A stretch of DNA of 64,000 nt from Symbiodinium natans (lineage: Eukaryota > Sar > Dinophyceae > Suessiales > Symbiodiniaceae): positions 1 through 64,000 of the forward strand of contig CAJNDS010002449.1 in the NCBI GenBank assembly GCA_905221605.1, given 5' to 3'. This document shows, one piece after another, positions 1 to 10,330 of this stretch. A program made the position numbers and the translations under genes. Positions within the stretch are counted from its first letter, which is position 1; every line of letters begins with the position of its first letter. A model generated the notes under the pieces. That model had not been told where the DNA came from and ran no database searches. It worked only from the letters and a program-made list of their open reading frames with translations.

Positions 1-900
1 CCAAATCATAAGCGAATCTCCAAACCCCTGTCCCTCATGACCGACCATGAGACCAAACAAATCCAAACAATATGATCTCCTCCCCATCCCCATACTCATA
101 ATCGGAGATCAGAGAAGACCACGGGCCCAACCCACATGACACCCACCCAATCCCAATAACCCACGAGTCTATAACTCTTCAGAATGACAACCTCCCAACC
201 ATATCATTCATGACCGGAAGCTATTCGCAGACCCAAACCATGATATCCATCGACCCCATTTATTTTCATAATCAAAGACCATGGGAGACCACAGACCCAA
301 TCCCATAACACCAATCGAGCCAAGTAAGGATTCCTATTGGGGAATGCCGAAGAATTATTTTAAGATGTTGCAAAATGTCGACCCATATATTGAATTCCAT
401 GATCATTGATAATTCCGAATTTGATATCGGTATGTATTCATTAAAAATTTGCAATTGGCCTAATTGAAAAAAACCGATGCGTCGTCATGAATTTTAATTA
501 TGAGCCGACCGTCTTCGAGAATTTTTGATAATATTTGATGAAAACTTAAACCTTTCGTAACGACAAGAATTATGAAGATGTCTTTGAATGAGAATTATCT
601 AAATGAGAATGAAATTCCCGCCATGATCCTGAATCTTTGGCCATCAATTCGGATGATTAATAGTACGTATGAAAACGATACAACAAAGTAAACTCATCTC
701 TTGCAATAATTAATCTTCCAATCGCCCCTGGAGTTCTAAGTTATATTCCGACATTTTCCGCCCTTGGCAAAAGTTTTGATCCGGTCTGATTATCGCGTGA
801 GACAGCTCTGGGACATACAATAACCTCCTAGTCCTACATGTAGTCTACGTAATATATTGCTACATATTGTAGTCTTTTGTTGTAAATAGGTTATGCAAGG
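1..900. other. AT-rich non-coding block at left edge
   Basis: No convincing reading frame is visible. Positions 1-330 contain loosely repeated phrases (variants of ccatgagaccaaacaaatcc and cccaatcccataacacc). Positions 330-800 are clearly AT-rich, unlike the roughly balanced composition further right. The change occurs near position 900. It could be an old dispersed repeat, or a join between sequences of different origin in the assembly. Confidence 0.4.
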
Positions 901-914
901 AAACGTATAGAAAA

Positions 915-1118
915 ATGCACGAATTGGCTTATTGTGACTTCCTCGACATCTGCGCCGAAGCGATTTCGAAAGGGGGAAAATCTTGCAAGCTGCCCCCAAG
1001 TACCCTGGAAAAGCTTGCACAGGAGAAGAAGGGTCTTCTTGAAAAATGTGAAACGAAATGCGCGACATGTGCGCCACATCTTTCGTACGATATATTTACA
1101 AGAGATACCTTCGATTGA
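915..1118 (+). CDS. Small possible Cys-containing ORF
   Basis: A 67-codon frame from an ATG. The product is hydrophilic, with a Lys/Glu-rich middle and a CxxxCxxC-like cluster near the C-terminus (CETKCATC). It sits at the edge of the AT-rich block and has no recognised family. It could be a single exon or a chance ORF. Confidence 0.13.
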   Translation: MHELAYCDFLDICAEAISKGGKSCKLPPSTLEKLAQEKKGLLEKCETKCATCAPHLSYDIFTRDTFD

Positions 1119-1459
1119 ATCATCAAAAAGGGAATAGGAAGCCGAGGCCCGGCGGCGTGCGTTAAAAGCTTGCACTGCTGGCGCTGCAGTTTAGTAGAAT
1201 CGCAAGTCTTGTCATCGGACATGCAATACGACATGCTTTTTCTAGCCACTATACGACAGTATAGTCATGCGTAGCATAATCTCGACATCTGCAGGCTGAC
1301 ATAAACCCCAATCAACAAGCCGCGACTCAGCAGTTCTCTGACATGGGCACAAGCCACACCAAGGCCTCCATGCAGCACTTGCTCCCGGAACAGGCTGTTG
1401 CACAGATGCCCCTCTGATAGCCGGCCCCAAGCAAAGCGGCGAGTTGTATGTTCGAAATT

Positions 1460-3041
1460 TCACAAAGAATGCTTATCGCGCTGAGCTGCAACAGAGAATT
1501 CTCTCAAGCCGTGCAAAGCCGGACAAGGAGTCACGCCACGCGGCTGGCCCAGCCATTCGCGGAGACGAGCATGGACACCTTCTTCGCGGTGCCCCAACGC
1601 GACACGCTTCTCGACAACCTCTGAGGTAGGCATGAACGACACGGACTCTGCCATGAATGAGGTTCTTCGCGCACCTTTGCCGTCAAGCTCATTGCAATGC
1701 CACACATCATCCGGGTCTGCGAAGGCATCCTCGGCTTGCCACTGAACTGCCAACAACTGGCTGGGGTGCGTGTTGTCAAACTTCTGGTGCTCTTTCAGCA
1801 CTTCCTTCGGGATGGGGCTTTCTGGAAGCCACTCTCGCAGAACGATCAGGTCCTCCAAAAGTTCCGTGAACACGAAGCAGCACGCGGCCAGACCGGCAGA
1901 GAGATTGAAGGACGGGGCCCGCGAGCTGAACAGATCCTGCCAGTAGATGGCGCGAGCAGCAACCATGGACAGGATGGTTACGAACCTGGCGTAACCTCCG
2001 TAGACCTTGGCGTGATCGTGCAGCTTCGTCCATGCATTGGGCGCAAAGAGGCGCACGGCTAACTTGCTCTGCCCCGCAGCGACCAGAAGACGGAAGTTGA
2101 TGAACTTGTACAGGAGAGAAACTCCGCATTGAAGTTTCGCGTAGACCATGGTTGTGGCGAAAATCAATAACAGCCACGTAAAGCAAAACCAGAAGCGCCG
2201 CCGCGGGAAATGGCTCCGCCTGAGGACATATTGACACACTGCGATGGAGGTGGCTGTGAACATTCCTAGGTAATGGTACCAGAAGTCGGAGATTGGGAAA
2301 CCATGCGTGCACGTGACCAAGGCAACCACCACCCATGCGAGGTGCCAGGTCCACCACGCCGGTCTCTCACCACAGAGCGCACCGCAAAACATCTCCAAAA
2401 CCAGGTAAAGGCACGTCACCAAAGCATTGGCACTGCAGATCGCACCCCGCCAGTAAGGCCTTTGACCTGGCTCGGCGGCCGCCTCGAAGTAGATGCTGAT
2501 TAGCCATCATCCAAGCTGCCAGGCAGAAGCCACCGCCAGAGACAAAAGTGTCCATCGCCAGGTCATTGTCCCGAACGCCTTCATGTCGTGGTTTACCACC
2601 GCCACATCTGCTGAAGCAGCTGCTTGTGCATCAGGATTCACAACTACCTGCCCGGACATCTCCACCAGATTTCGGCCAGTCTGATCGTAGATGCGGATAT
2701 GGCGAAGCTGGCCGAAAGACCTTTGAATCTCCAATTCCTGGTCAGCCGCCAATTTTATGGTAAGGGGGCCCGTTTTGGTCCAGTAAGTTTCCTCTTGATA
2801 GCCCAACTTGCTGGCAAAAGGCGACGGCTCGTAGAATCGCGGAGGTTGCCATCGGAAAAATCCCACACTTTCGACGAAAGCAGATATCTTTAATCTTTAC
2901 CCGCTTGTCGCCTTCACCTTCGGTGAGAATGTGGATCAGGCGGCCGCCGCACTTTAGTCGCCTCTTTGCAAGCAGCAAGTCGTCGTCACTGCCTGGACCT
3001 ACGATGATGAGGCACGCATCCTTGCAGTATTGGTCATCCAT
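1460..3041 (-). CDS. Unclassified multi-pass membrane protein
   Basis: The family is not recognised. The ATG at 3041-3039 opens a soluble stretch (DACLIIVGPGSDDDLLLAK, then GGRLIHILTEGEGD). After this come a beta-rich-looking segment (to about 2600) and at least five hydrophobic segments between about 2550 and 1850. The Asp/Glu-rich C-terminal part ends at the stop at 1460. The open frames do not join directly. A 37-nt GC-AG intron just below 2905 would connect the first two. A 51-nt GT-AG intron (2533-2483) would remove an in-frame TGA at 2506-2504 and keep phase. Both introns are inferred and unusually short. If they are not real, this is a frameshifted, stop-containing pseudogene. Most of the gene is otherwise uninterrupted, which suggests a retrocopy. 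Confidence 0.5.
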
Positions 3042-3343
3042 CGGGCGGCATTATCGCAGGCCCCTGCAAAGTCCCGAGCTCCGAATTCCAATCCCAACTG
3101 AGTGACGTGCCTTCTGTTAAAACCCAGCAAACCCTAACAGACCTGTGTGAGCTCAAAGATTGCGGTTTTCCAGAATTCGCACATGTTCTCCACATTGACA
3201 TGAATCACTCTGAATCACTGCAGGAAGATGAGCGACTCTGAGGATCGGGATGATGATGGTGACGGTGACGGTGACGGTGACGGTGACGGTGACGACGACG
3301 AGGACGAGGACGAGGACGACGACGACGACGACGACGATGAGGT

Positions 3344-3381
<38 letters not shown>

Positions 3382-3552
3382 CTGATCCATGACGCTGACC
3401 AGTAAAGTCTCATTGGAAGGCTGCCGAATTCCCAATGCAAACAGATTCTATTCTGGTGCTTCGCCGCTCATCGTTGATCGCGAAGGCTCCCAAAACCATC
3501 GATTCAGTACTAATAGACAGCATTTGTATTGTGGTTTCGAGCAAGTCCTGGT

Positions 3553-3587
<35 letters not shown>

Positions 3588-4033
3588 ATGTTTTTCGGCT
3601 TGTTGGTGACTTCTGGAACTTTCGTGGCGCTTGGACTCAAAAAAACACGCATCTTATTGCGGGTCTGGGCAATGCGTCATTGTTGTCGTAGTAGTAATAA
3701 TAGGAGTATGAATAGGGGGGTAAGAGGGGGGCAAGAGGGAGTTTGGAATGGGTAAGAGGGGGGTAAGAAGGGGGCAAGAGGGGGGTAAAAGGGAGCATGT
3801 GGGGAGTACATGTACGGTCCACAAATACCACGGCGGAATGCGTGCAGTTGATGAGGGAACCACTATAAGGCGGCCAGGGTCTTCTTGTCCTTCTTTCACG
3901 CCTGAGTTGCTAGAAGGGGGCACAGCAAGCTTCTAGAAATCCACGTTCGCCACCCAGTAAGGTGTGCTCAAAGCAATTGAGTACATTTCTCCACGCTTTC
4001 CTGAACGGCTTGCAGGGCGTTTGATCAAGGTGA
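3042..4033. repeat. Microsatellite and minisatellite block
   Basis: Contents in order: a GGTGAC/GAC/GAT trinucleotide tract at about 3238-3380; a run of about 35 C residues near 3553-3587; and a G-rich minisatellite built on taagagggggg near 3710-3800. No exon was recognised. The tract lies between two minus-strand genes, so it covers the 5' flank of the 1460-3041 gene and the 3' flank of the GH125 gene. Confidence 0.75.
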
Positions 4034-6144
4034 TCAAGAGAAGACTGTAGCCTTGAAGATTAAGTGAGGGTATCGCTCAGCCACCATCAATATCAGCTCT
4101 CCAAACAAGCTATTCGCCCATGCAAACCAAGGCCTGGTGAATCTGGCAGGGTCGTCCTTCCAGAAAGACTCGTGCATAAATCTTGTAGAGTTTGTAGTCG
4201 TCTTCAGCAGCTCCAAACACCACTCCACTTCGGACTCTTCAGTTGAGGTGAGCGCCCGCATGGCGATGGACATCGGCCAAATGTAGCCATATCCCACATG
4301 TGGTCCTCCGATGCCCTCACCACTTGCGCCTCTGAAGAAGTAAGGATTTTTGCTGGAGAGCACTCGCTGGCGCGTGATCAAGTAGCGTGGGTCCTTGCGG
4401 TCCACGAAGCCCAGGTATGGTAAGGAGAGCAGCGAGGGGATGTTTGCATCATCCATGTACACCTGCACAACACGGGTGCTTGTAACTGCTCGAGCTAAAC
4501 CTCCCAAACACAAACTCCACCAAAGGGCAGATGATTACAAAGCGTTCCAAACCACCATTGGGACACGCTGTTGCCATGACAGTCCACCTCATATGCAAAA
4601 CCATGTGCCGACGTGGCATGCAACTGCACTGCCCTGGACAACTCCTCGGCCAAAGCTCCCAGAGAGTGCGCGAGAGTGCCCTTGCAACCAACTTCATGAC
4701 ACCTGGGAGCAGCTCTCAGCACACAATAGTGGGAAGCACGGGATCATGAGGATATCCGAGGCTTAGGATCTCTGCATGACATCGGAGAAGATAAGAAACT
4801 CCGATGTCCAACACCCGAGCGTGTTTCCTAAAGCATGCTTATATACGTTATCCTTGAGGTGGTGCTGGAGATCCCATAGCACAACAAGAAGCCACCTCAG
4901 CGCAAGCAAAAAACGCCAAGCCACATCAGCTCCACCTGCCTCAGCTCCACAGCCGCCATGGCGTTCGCCGGCACGAGAAAGGGCAACAGCGTGGCATCGT
5001 CTGAGGGCCGAAAAGGTGAGCGGCTCAAGCCACAGGAGGCTCCAGGAGGGCCAATGCCCTGTGACAGCGTGTCTGTCGGTGCGTAGGTGTCCTGGCGGCG
5101 CAGGCTCAAGTGCTTCGAGCTGCCTTTTTGTATTTTGTACTTGCCCTTACTTTCCAGTGGGCGTCACTAGATGCTGTAGTGACAGACAAATAGGGGTTGC
5201 AAACACAGGTCCCCGACAAGAAGCCGGCAAGGCTTTATGCTTTCGCAACCCAGATTCTCTCTGAAACTTGTAGGGCGGATTGGCCGTGTACTGGTCCATT
5301 CCTGCTTGCATGGCCTGTATGGTTGAAATCACCTTTGTCACCGCCCTCTGCCAACTCTCGTCGAAGACAGTGGCGTTCTTGGAATGATGCCAATAGGACC
5401 TCGACAGCTTTAGAAATGCTGCAAGGGAGTCCAACTCGTACTTGCCTTCATACACTGCATTGGTCATGTTGGGGTGTCTGATGTCACTCGCCCATGGTGA
5501 GGGCTTGGAACCATCGAAATTGAAGGCGTTGGCAAAGCTATCAATCAGCACCGACTTGGTCTGCCGACGCAACAAACCTTGCAGCATCAAGTCGAGCGCA
5601 GGGTCTCTGTCCACGAAGCGGATGTACGGCAACACCTGATTAGTCGAATCCCTGAGCCACATGGCATGGATATCTCCTGTGATGATGAACGTGTCAGGCA
5701 GGCCCTCATGATCCATGCCGTGAAAGAGCACCGTCGTGTCCAGTGTGTTGGGCAAGCAGTTGCCGAACATGTCTGCCAAAACGGGATCTTTTTCTCGCAT
5801 CTGTGTGGTGAGATTGTTGATCATCCCATCAATGTACTTCGACACAAAAGTTCCTGAACTCGGTTGCTTGAGGAAAGTAACTGCAAACTTCTCACAACCC
5901 AACCACTAGAAAACGGACTCCTTGCTGTGGATTCCGTTTTGCTTACCCAAACACATCCCTCTTGATGGCGATGAAGCACCAAGTACAACTCTGATGCTGA
6001 GGCGCTGTTCGCCGGCGGCGGCCGCCTTGATTGGCCCTGCGCCGTACAGACCAAGGCAGCCGCGACCAGCAGATGCAAGAACATGGCAAAGCAGGGCGGC
6101 ACGGCTTTAAAGCAAAAGATGCAGGTCTCTCTCAAGGGCTGCAT
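4034..6144 (-). CDS. GH125 family exo-alpha-mannosidase (DUF1237), secretory
   Basis: Glycoside hydrolase family 125 removes non-reducing terminal alpha-mannose (alpha-1,6 in characterised bacterial members). Five exons are supported. (1) From an ATG at 6144 or 6084 to 5947: hydrophobic signal peptide MFLHLLVAAALVCTA. (2) 5905 to about 5250: NCLPNTLDTTV and the core GDIHAMWLRDSTNQVLPY. (3) 5091-4940: FRPSDDATLLPFLVPANAM. (4) 4702-4567: AYEVD. (5) 4462-4034: YMDDANIPSLLSLPYLGF, GGPHVGYGYIWPMSIAMRAL, HESF, and RPWFAWANSLFGELIL, then stop. Introns: 5946-5906 (GT-AG, 41 nt), 4939-4703 (GC-AG) and 4566-4463 (GT-AG) keep frame exactly; the exon 2/3 junction is unresolved. The total is about 500 residues, normal for the family. 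One oddity is Cys in VDCHGN, where Gly is usual. The product probably acts in the secretory pathway or outside the cell. Confidence 0.88.
4778..4808. repeat. Perfect 10-bp hairpin inside GH125 intron 3
   Basis: GACATCGGAG and its exact reverse complement CTCCGATGTC are separated by 11 bases. It lies within the 237-nt GC-AG intron. Confidence 0.6.
5906..5946 (-). other. 41-nt self-complementary intron of the GH125 gene
   Basis: Starts GTAAGC and ends TTTTCTAG, giving an in-frame phase-0 junction between TGT-GTT-TGG and TGG-TTG-GGT. The interior pairs with itself: AAAACGGA near the 5' end against TCCGTTTT near the 3' end, with TCC/GGA extending the stem after one mismatch. It is very short for a spliceosomal intron. 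Confidence 0.5.
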
Positions 6145-7914
6145 CGACTGCTGAAGGGCAGAGAATCTTCCCAAACAACCAGGAGCCTCAAAGAGTTCGA
6201 GGGGGAGGGGGCAGGGGTTGCAAGTGAATGTCCGCTCTTGATATGCATGTGATGCTTGACGCTGAACTGCTATCTTGCTTTGCCTGGAACGTATAAGGAA
6301 TGTATAACATTAGTGGTAAGCACCCAACTTTAGACTAAAACAATATCAACTGGTTCTAAATCCCCCAAGGAATCTCAGTGTTCGAATCTTCGCATGAGTA
6401 TGTGACCTCGCATGACCTATCTTGAGCATGCTTTGGGGGCGTTCCAAACCGAAGCTGGACTTGGAGGATTTGGTATTGGTGGCTGATCTTGTTGGCACAT
6501 TGCCTCTTCATCGGTGCACTCTATAAAAAATCCCAGTAGTTGCACTGCGTAATACTGCGTAACTTCGCACGAGGGAGGCATCGACAAGCTCCAGCTTCTG
6601 GATTTGTGACTGTCATCGGGGTCGGCTTGAACTGCGTGCGGAACGTTGTGCCACCAACCCCAACGAGGGAAGGTGATCAACATGCATATTTGGGATCAAC
6701 AAACATTAATCCACACGTGGGCACTACAGTCAAGTTAGGGGGTTCAACGGTTCAACCAAGCCGAGACCTCGAACAGAGTTGGACAGCCATTCGAAGACGA
6801 CACCGAGGAATGACAAATCGAAGCAGGACGTCGCATCTTCTAATGTTATTTGGCCAACGCCCAAGCGCACGCACTCTCGGGTCTGTGTGCTCGGGAGGCG
6901 AAGCCGTTCCAAAATGGAATGGAACGGCCGCAAATGGCGGGATGTGGCGAGCGTGCATCATCTGAGTCGACCTCTCATTCGATGCTGTCTTCGCCTCTCC
7001 TTCTCATCTTCTCAGCGGGCATGAAGCGATGTCAGTTCCTTGGCAAGCAGCTGTTGGGCGGGTTGTCTTGCTCGATCCAGCGGAATCAAGGAACAATCTG
7101 AGAAGCGGGTCGTGGCCGGCTCTTTGGTCCAGGCATGACACTAGGCAAGCGGCTGGAACGCGATATGTTGGAAAGACGAGGCTATTGGCTGGCACAGAAA
7201 GCAATCAATAGCTGGGAGCCCCAGAACTGCTGCGAGGCAAGCAAAAGGCAAAGAAGGATCATTGATGGCTGTCGGAACTAAGCCGCTGCGGGTGCGTGCA
7301 GGCGCCCGATGGAGGTTTGGAATCAGAGGCAGAGGAGGCATCGGACATGGCGACCTCAGGCTGCAATTCCGCGAGCGCCGACGAAGGCAAGCCCAAGTCA
7401 AGCAAAGGCCTGAAAAGACCTCCGAGCAAAGTCCTCGAGGGTTGAGGGCTCAGGGTTTAGGGTATAAAAGTCTACGAGCTCAGAGGCCGTTGGAAATAGC
7501 GACTGTTCGGTCTGAGCCTACAACGGTCATGGTTCAGATGTAGGCACAAAAACTTGGAAAAGAAAGCCCGATACACGACAAAAACTTCAACGAAAACAAC
7601 TTCGTTCCGCTCGTGCAACGATCAAAAGCCTCCTGCCATATTGTGCTTCTTCCTCCTCTTTATGCTTCTTCGCAATGCCGTGGCATGTACGCACAGAGCC
7701 AGTTCTGGAAGCAAGCCTGTCCGGAAATAACAGGTGGGAAGCTGTGCTGGACTACTACGGGCTATGGGGGAGAGCTCATTACAGGCTTTTATGATCTTGT
7801 GGTGAGGGATGAGGATGGTATGAACAGCGTGGCATGCAACAACACGTTCCCAGCTTCCCACATAAGAAGCGGCGAGCAGTTCCCAAGCTTCTCCGCCTTG
7901 CACCGTTTTGCACT
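6145..7914. other. No gene recognised
   Basis: This is the 5' flank of the GH125 gene. Several frames are open for 60-140 codons on both strands, but none shows a family motif or consistent exon signals. The longest (6540-6965, +) is compositionally unremarkable. Confidence 0.4.
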
Positions 7915-8610
7915 TGTTAGGGTTTAAGGTTTAGGGTTTAATCGCTCACACTCGGACGAGGGTTTAGGGTTTAGGGTTTAGGGTTTAGGGTTTAGGGTTT
8001 AGGGTTTAGGGTTTAGGGTTTAGGGTTTAGGGTTTAGATTTACGGCTGCAAGCCGAAAGGAGCTCAGAAAGAAGTGGCATCGGATGGTGAGACATGGTCG
8101 CCAGCTCCGGCAACCTGGAGGCCTACCTGGCTGTACACGCCGACTCAGTCCTTCAGTCTCTAACCCTCCTCCTGAACCTCCTAGGGTTTAGGGTTTAGGG
8201 CCTCCTAACGGTCCTCGGGTTTAGAGTCTACTCGGCGCTGTCTCTGAGTCTGAGCAACTGAGCGCGGCTGCACTGTGAACCAGCACATCATCGGGACCCA
8301 GGGTTTAAGGTTTAGGGCTTAGGGCCTCAAACTTTCCCATCTACCAGGATGTTTGCGTGAGGGTTACAAAAGTCATCAGGCTTTCTGGGGTCGTTGGCCT
8401 TTGATGTGCCACAACGACTTTCCAAGGGTTTAGGGCGTTCAGGGCTTAGGGTTTAGGGTTTAGGGTTTAGGGTGCAGATACCAGGACTAAGCATCAGTGC
8501 AAAAAAAGCAAGCTGAGGGGAACCGCTTTAAGGCAGACTGCCCAGAGCTCGAATAGGGTTTAGGGTTTTTTTGCCACCTGCGGTTTAGGGTTTAGGGTTT
8601 AGGGTTTCGG
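7915..8610 (+). repeat. Interstitial telomere-type TTTAGGG block
   Basis: About eleven near-perfect TTTAGGG units run from about 7959 to 8036. Shorter or degenerate clusters follow near 8183-8200, 8303-8325, 8427-8472, 8554-8566 and 8582-8608. Unique-looking sequence separates the clusters, so this is not a chromosome end. TTTAGGG is the plant-type telomere unit and is also reported from dinoflagellates. Confidence 0.85.
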
Positions 8611-10127
8611 GCCCTTTGCGATGCTAGAGTCCTGGGGACCTGGACCAGTCACGTCACTGGGTCACTGGGAAGAAGCTTGCCAATGAAGCCTGTGGTGACA
8701 AGGCATCCGGCTGCCTTGCGAGTCAGGCTGGAGTCAGGAGACCAGAACTCTGAAGGATCAAAGTCAACGGTTTGCGCTCCTTGCCTTGGGTGGTACATGT
8801 ATGTAGTAGGGTTTCAAGTTTGGGCCAGTGACTTTTGACGTCCACATGCAGGTTCCAAAATGAGCAGCGCTAGATCGAAAGCACGCGACACCCCAAGAAA
8901 ACCCTTGCAGCACACCGGAAGCCCAAACGAAGATTTCCCAAACTCACCTATCAAAGTCAAATGAGCAGTGTAGTGCCTTAAGGCCCATGACCCAGCCTCA
9001 AGTGATTAAAGACAGGATGGGTCAACAGTGTTTGGTTGCTGAGTGCTCCACAAGCCCTTGCTCCAGGCAATGAGTCCACCCGAAGACCCCATGGACCTGA
9101 ACCAGTGCTGAAACGAGGCTTCAATATCCCAACAACATGACTACCTATAGCTCTTTACCGAAGCCGTGGAAGCTTTATGCGATCCTTGAGGAGGCTTGCG
9201 CTGCATGATAACCTAAAACGTCCATGCACGACTACGGGCAGCTCGCCAAAGGAACCTACAGTTCATTCCATTCTCGGCTGCCTCAGTTTGCAGGGTCTAC
9301 TGGGGCTCTCGAAGGTGGGACCAACAAATTTCATCCTTGATCTTGGCATCGTCCATGCCAGCCGAGCAGTCTCGATCCCGTGGAGCAGGTTGCAAGAGTG
9401 CTTTGTGCCTGGACCTCCAACCAAGCGAATTGGCTATCAGAAAAACCTGAGAGCTTTCAGGACTTGGGCTCCCGGCAAGCTGAGTGGATCTGCTTCTTTA
9501 ACGGTGGGCCTCAGTGTTCTCGTGAGAGCGACGCAAAAAGCCTGCATCAGCACCCGCTCACGGAGCAAGTCTCTGCTTTTGATGGTTGCTGAGTCGCAGG
9601 ACCAACCCCTTAGTCTAGGTTTCTGGCAACGTCCACTCCTCGGCTTTCGGCGAGGCGGGCTGTGACCTGAGTATTGGTTAGCGTTTAGATGCGACTGCAA
9701 CAACCCTTTCGCGTCTCACACTAGCACAAGTGGGTGACACTCCTCTTCGAGTGGCTTTCCGGGACCACCTAAAGATTTAGTTGATCTGATGACTTTCTAA
9801 TATTCCAAGAAGTTTTTACAACCAACTGTTTTTTTCTGGGGGGAGGGGGGGTGAGGGGGGGGGGCCCGGGAATTCTGGAAGGCCGAAACTCAACAACTTC
9901 TATTTTGGGGTCAAGGTTGACACTTCCGATTTCAGAATTCAGAACTGTTTTAAATTTGGAGGATTGTGTAAAGGCGGTTAAGAGTAGGGGTTCCCAGAGT
10001 TTACCGAAATTGTGTGTCTTGTGTTTGAAAGCGTCCGCGCGTGTCGCGCCTCTGCTGTAGTTGCGGAAACCCAGCGTTTTCGCACAGCTTTGGGCTTTCT
10101 ACGTCGGGCCCTCAAGTGCGCCATCTC
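8611..10127. other. No gene recognised; G tract near 9838-9865
   Basis: There is an open plus-strand frame at 9177-9665 (162 codons) without a recognisable domain. A G-rich run occurs near 9838-9865. Nothing else was recognised. Confidence 0.35.
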
Positions 10128-10330
10128 AAAAGTGCCGACAGTTGCGCCATCCTCGTAACTGTCGTCACTTTTCCGAGTGTTCGGGCCTTAAACATGCTGA
10201 CAGTTGCGAGGATGAGGCAGGGGGGCGCGACATCCTCGCAACTGTCGTCACTCGTGGAGGTTGAGGCCGCAGAAGTATTGACAGTTACGAGGATGGGGCA
10301 GAGGGTGCGCCATCCATGTACGTATGTCAC
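10128..10330. repeat. Tandem foldback elements sharing a GACAGTT arm
   Basis: Hairpin 1: AAAAGTGCCGACAGTT (10128-10143) against AACTGTCGTCACTTTT (10157-10172), 15 of 16 paired. Hairpin 2: GACAGTTGCGAGGATG (10199-10214) against CATCCTCGCAACTGTC (10231-10246), 16 of 16 paired. A third, decayed copy starts near 10279 (gacagttacgaggatg). The copies are spaced about 70-80 bases apart. Confidence 0.75.

Noticed and set aside
3205-3435. Poly-His / poly-Ile / poly-Val frames
   Set aside because: They are translations of the GAT/GAC microsatellite. All frames are open for compositional reasons.
7959-8036. Chromosome end or telomere
   Set aside because: The array is only about 80 bases, with unique sequence and further genes on both sides. 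It is interstitial.
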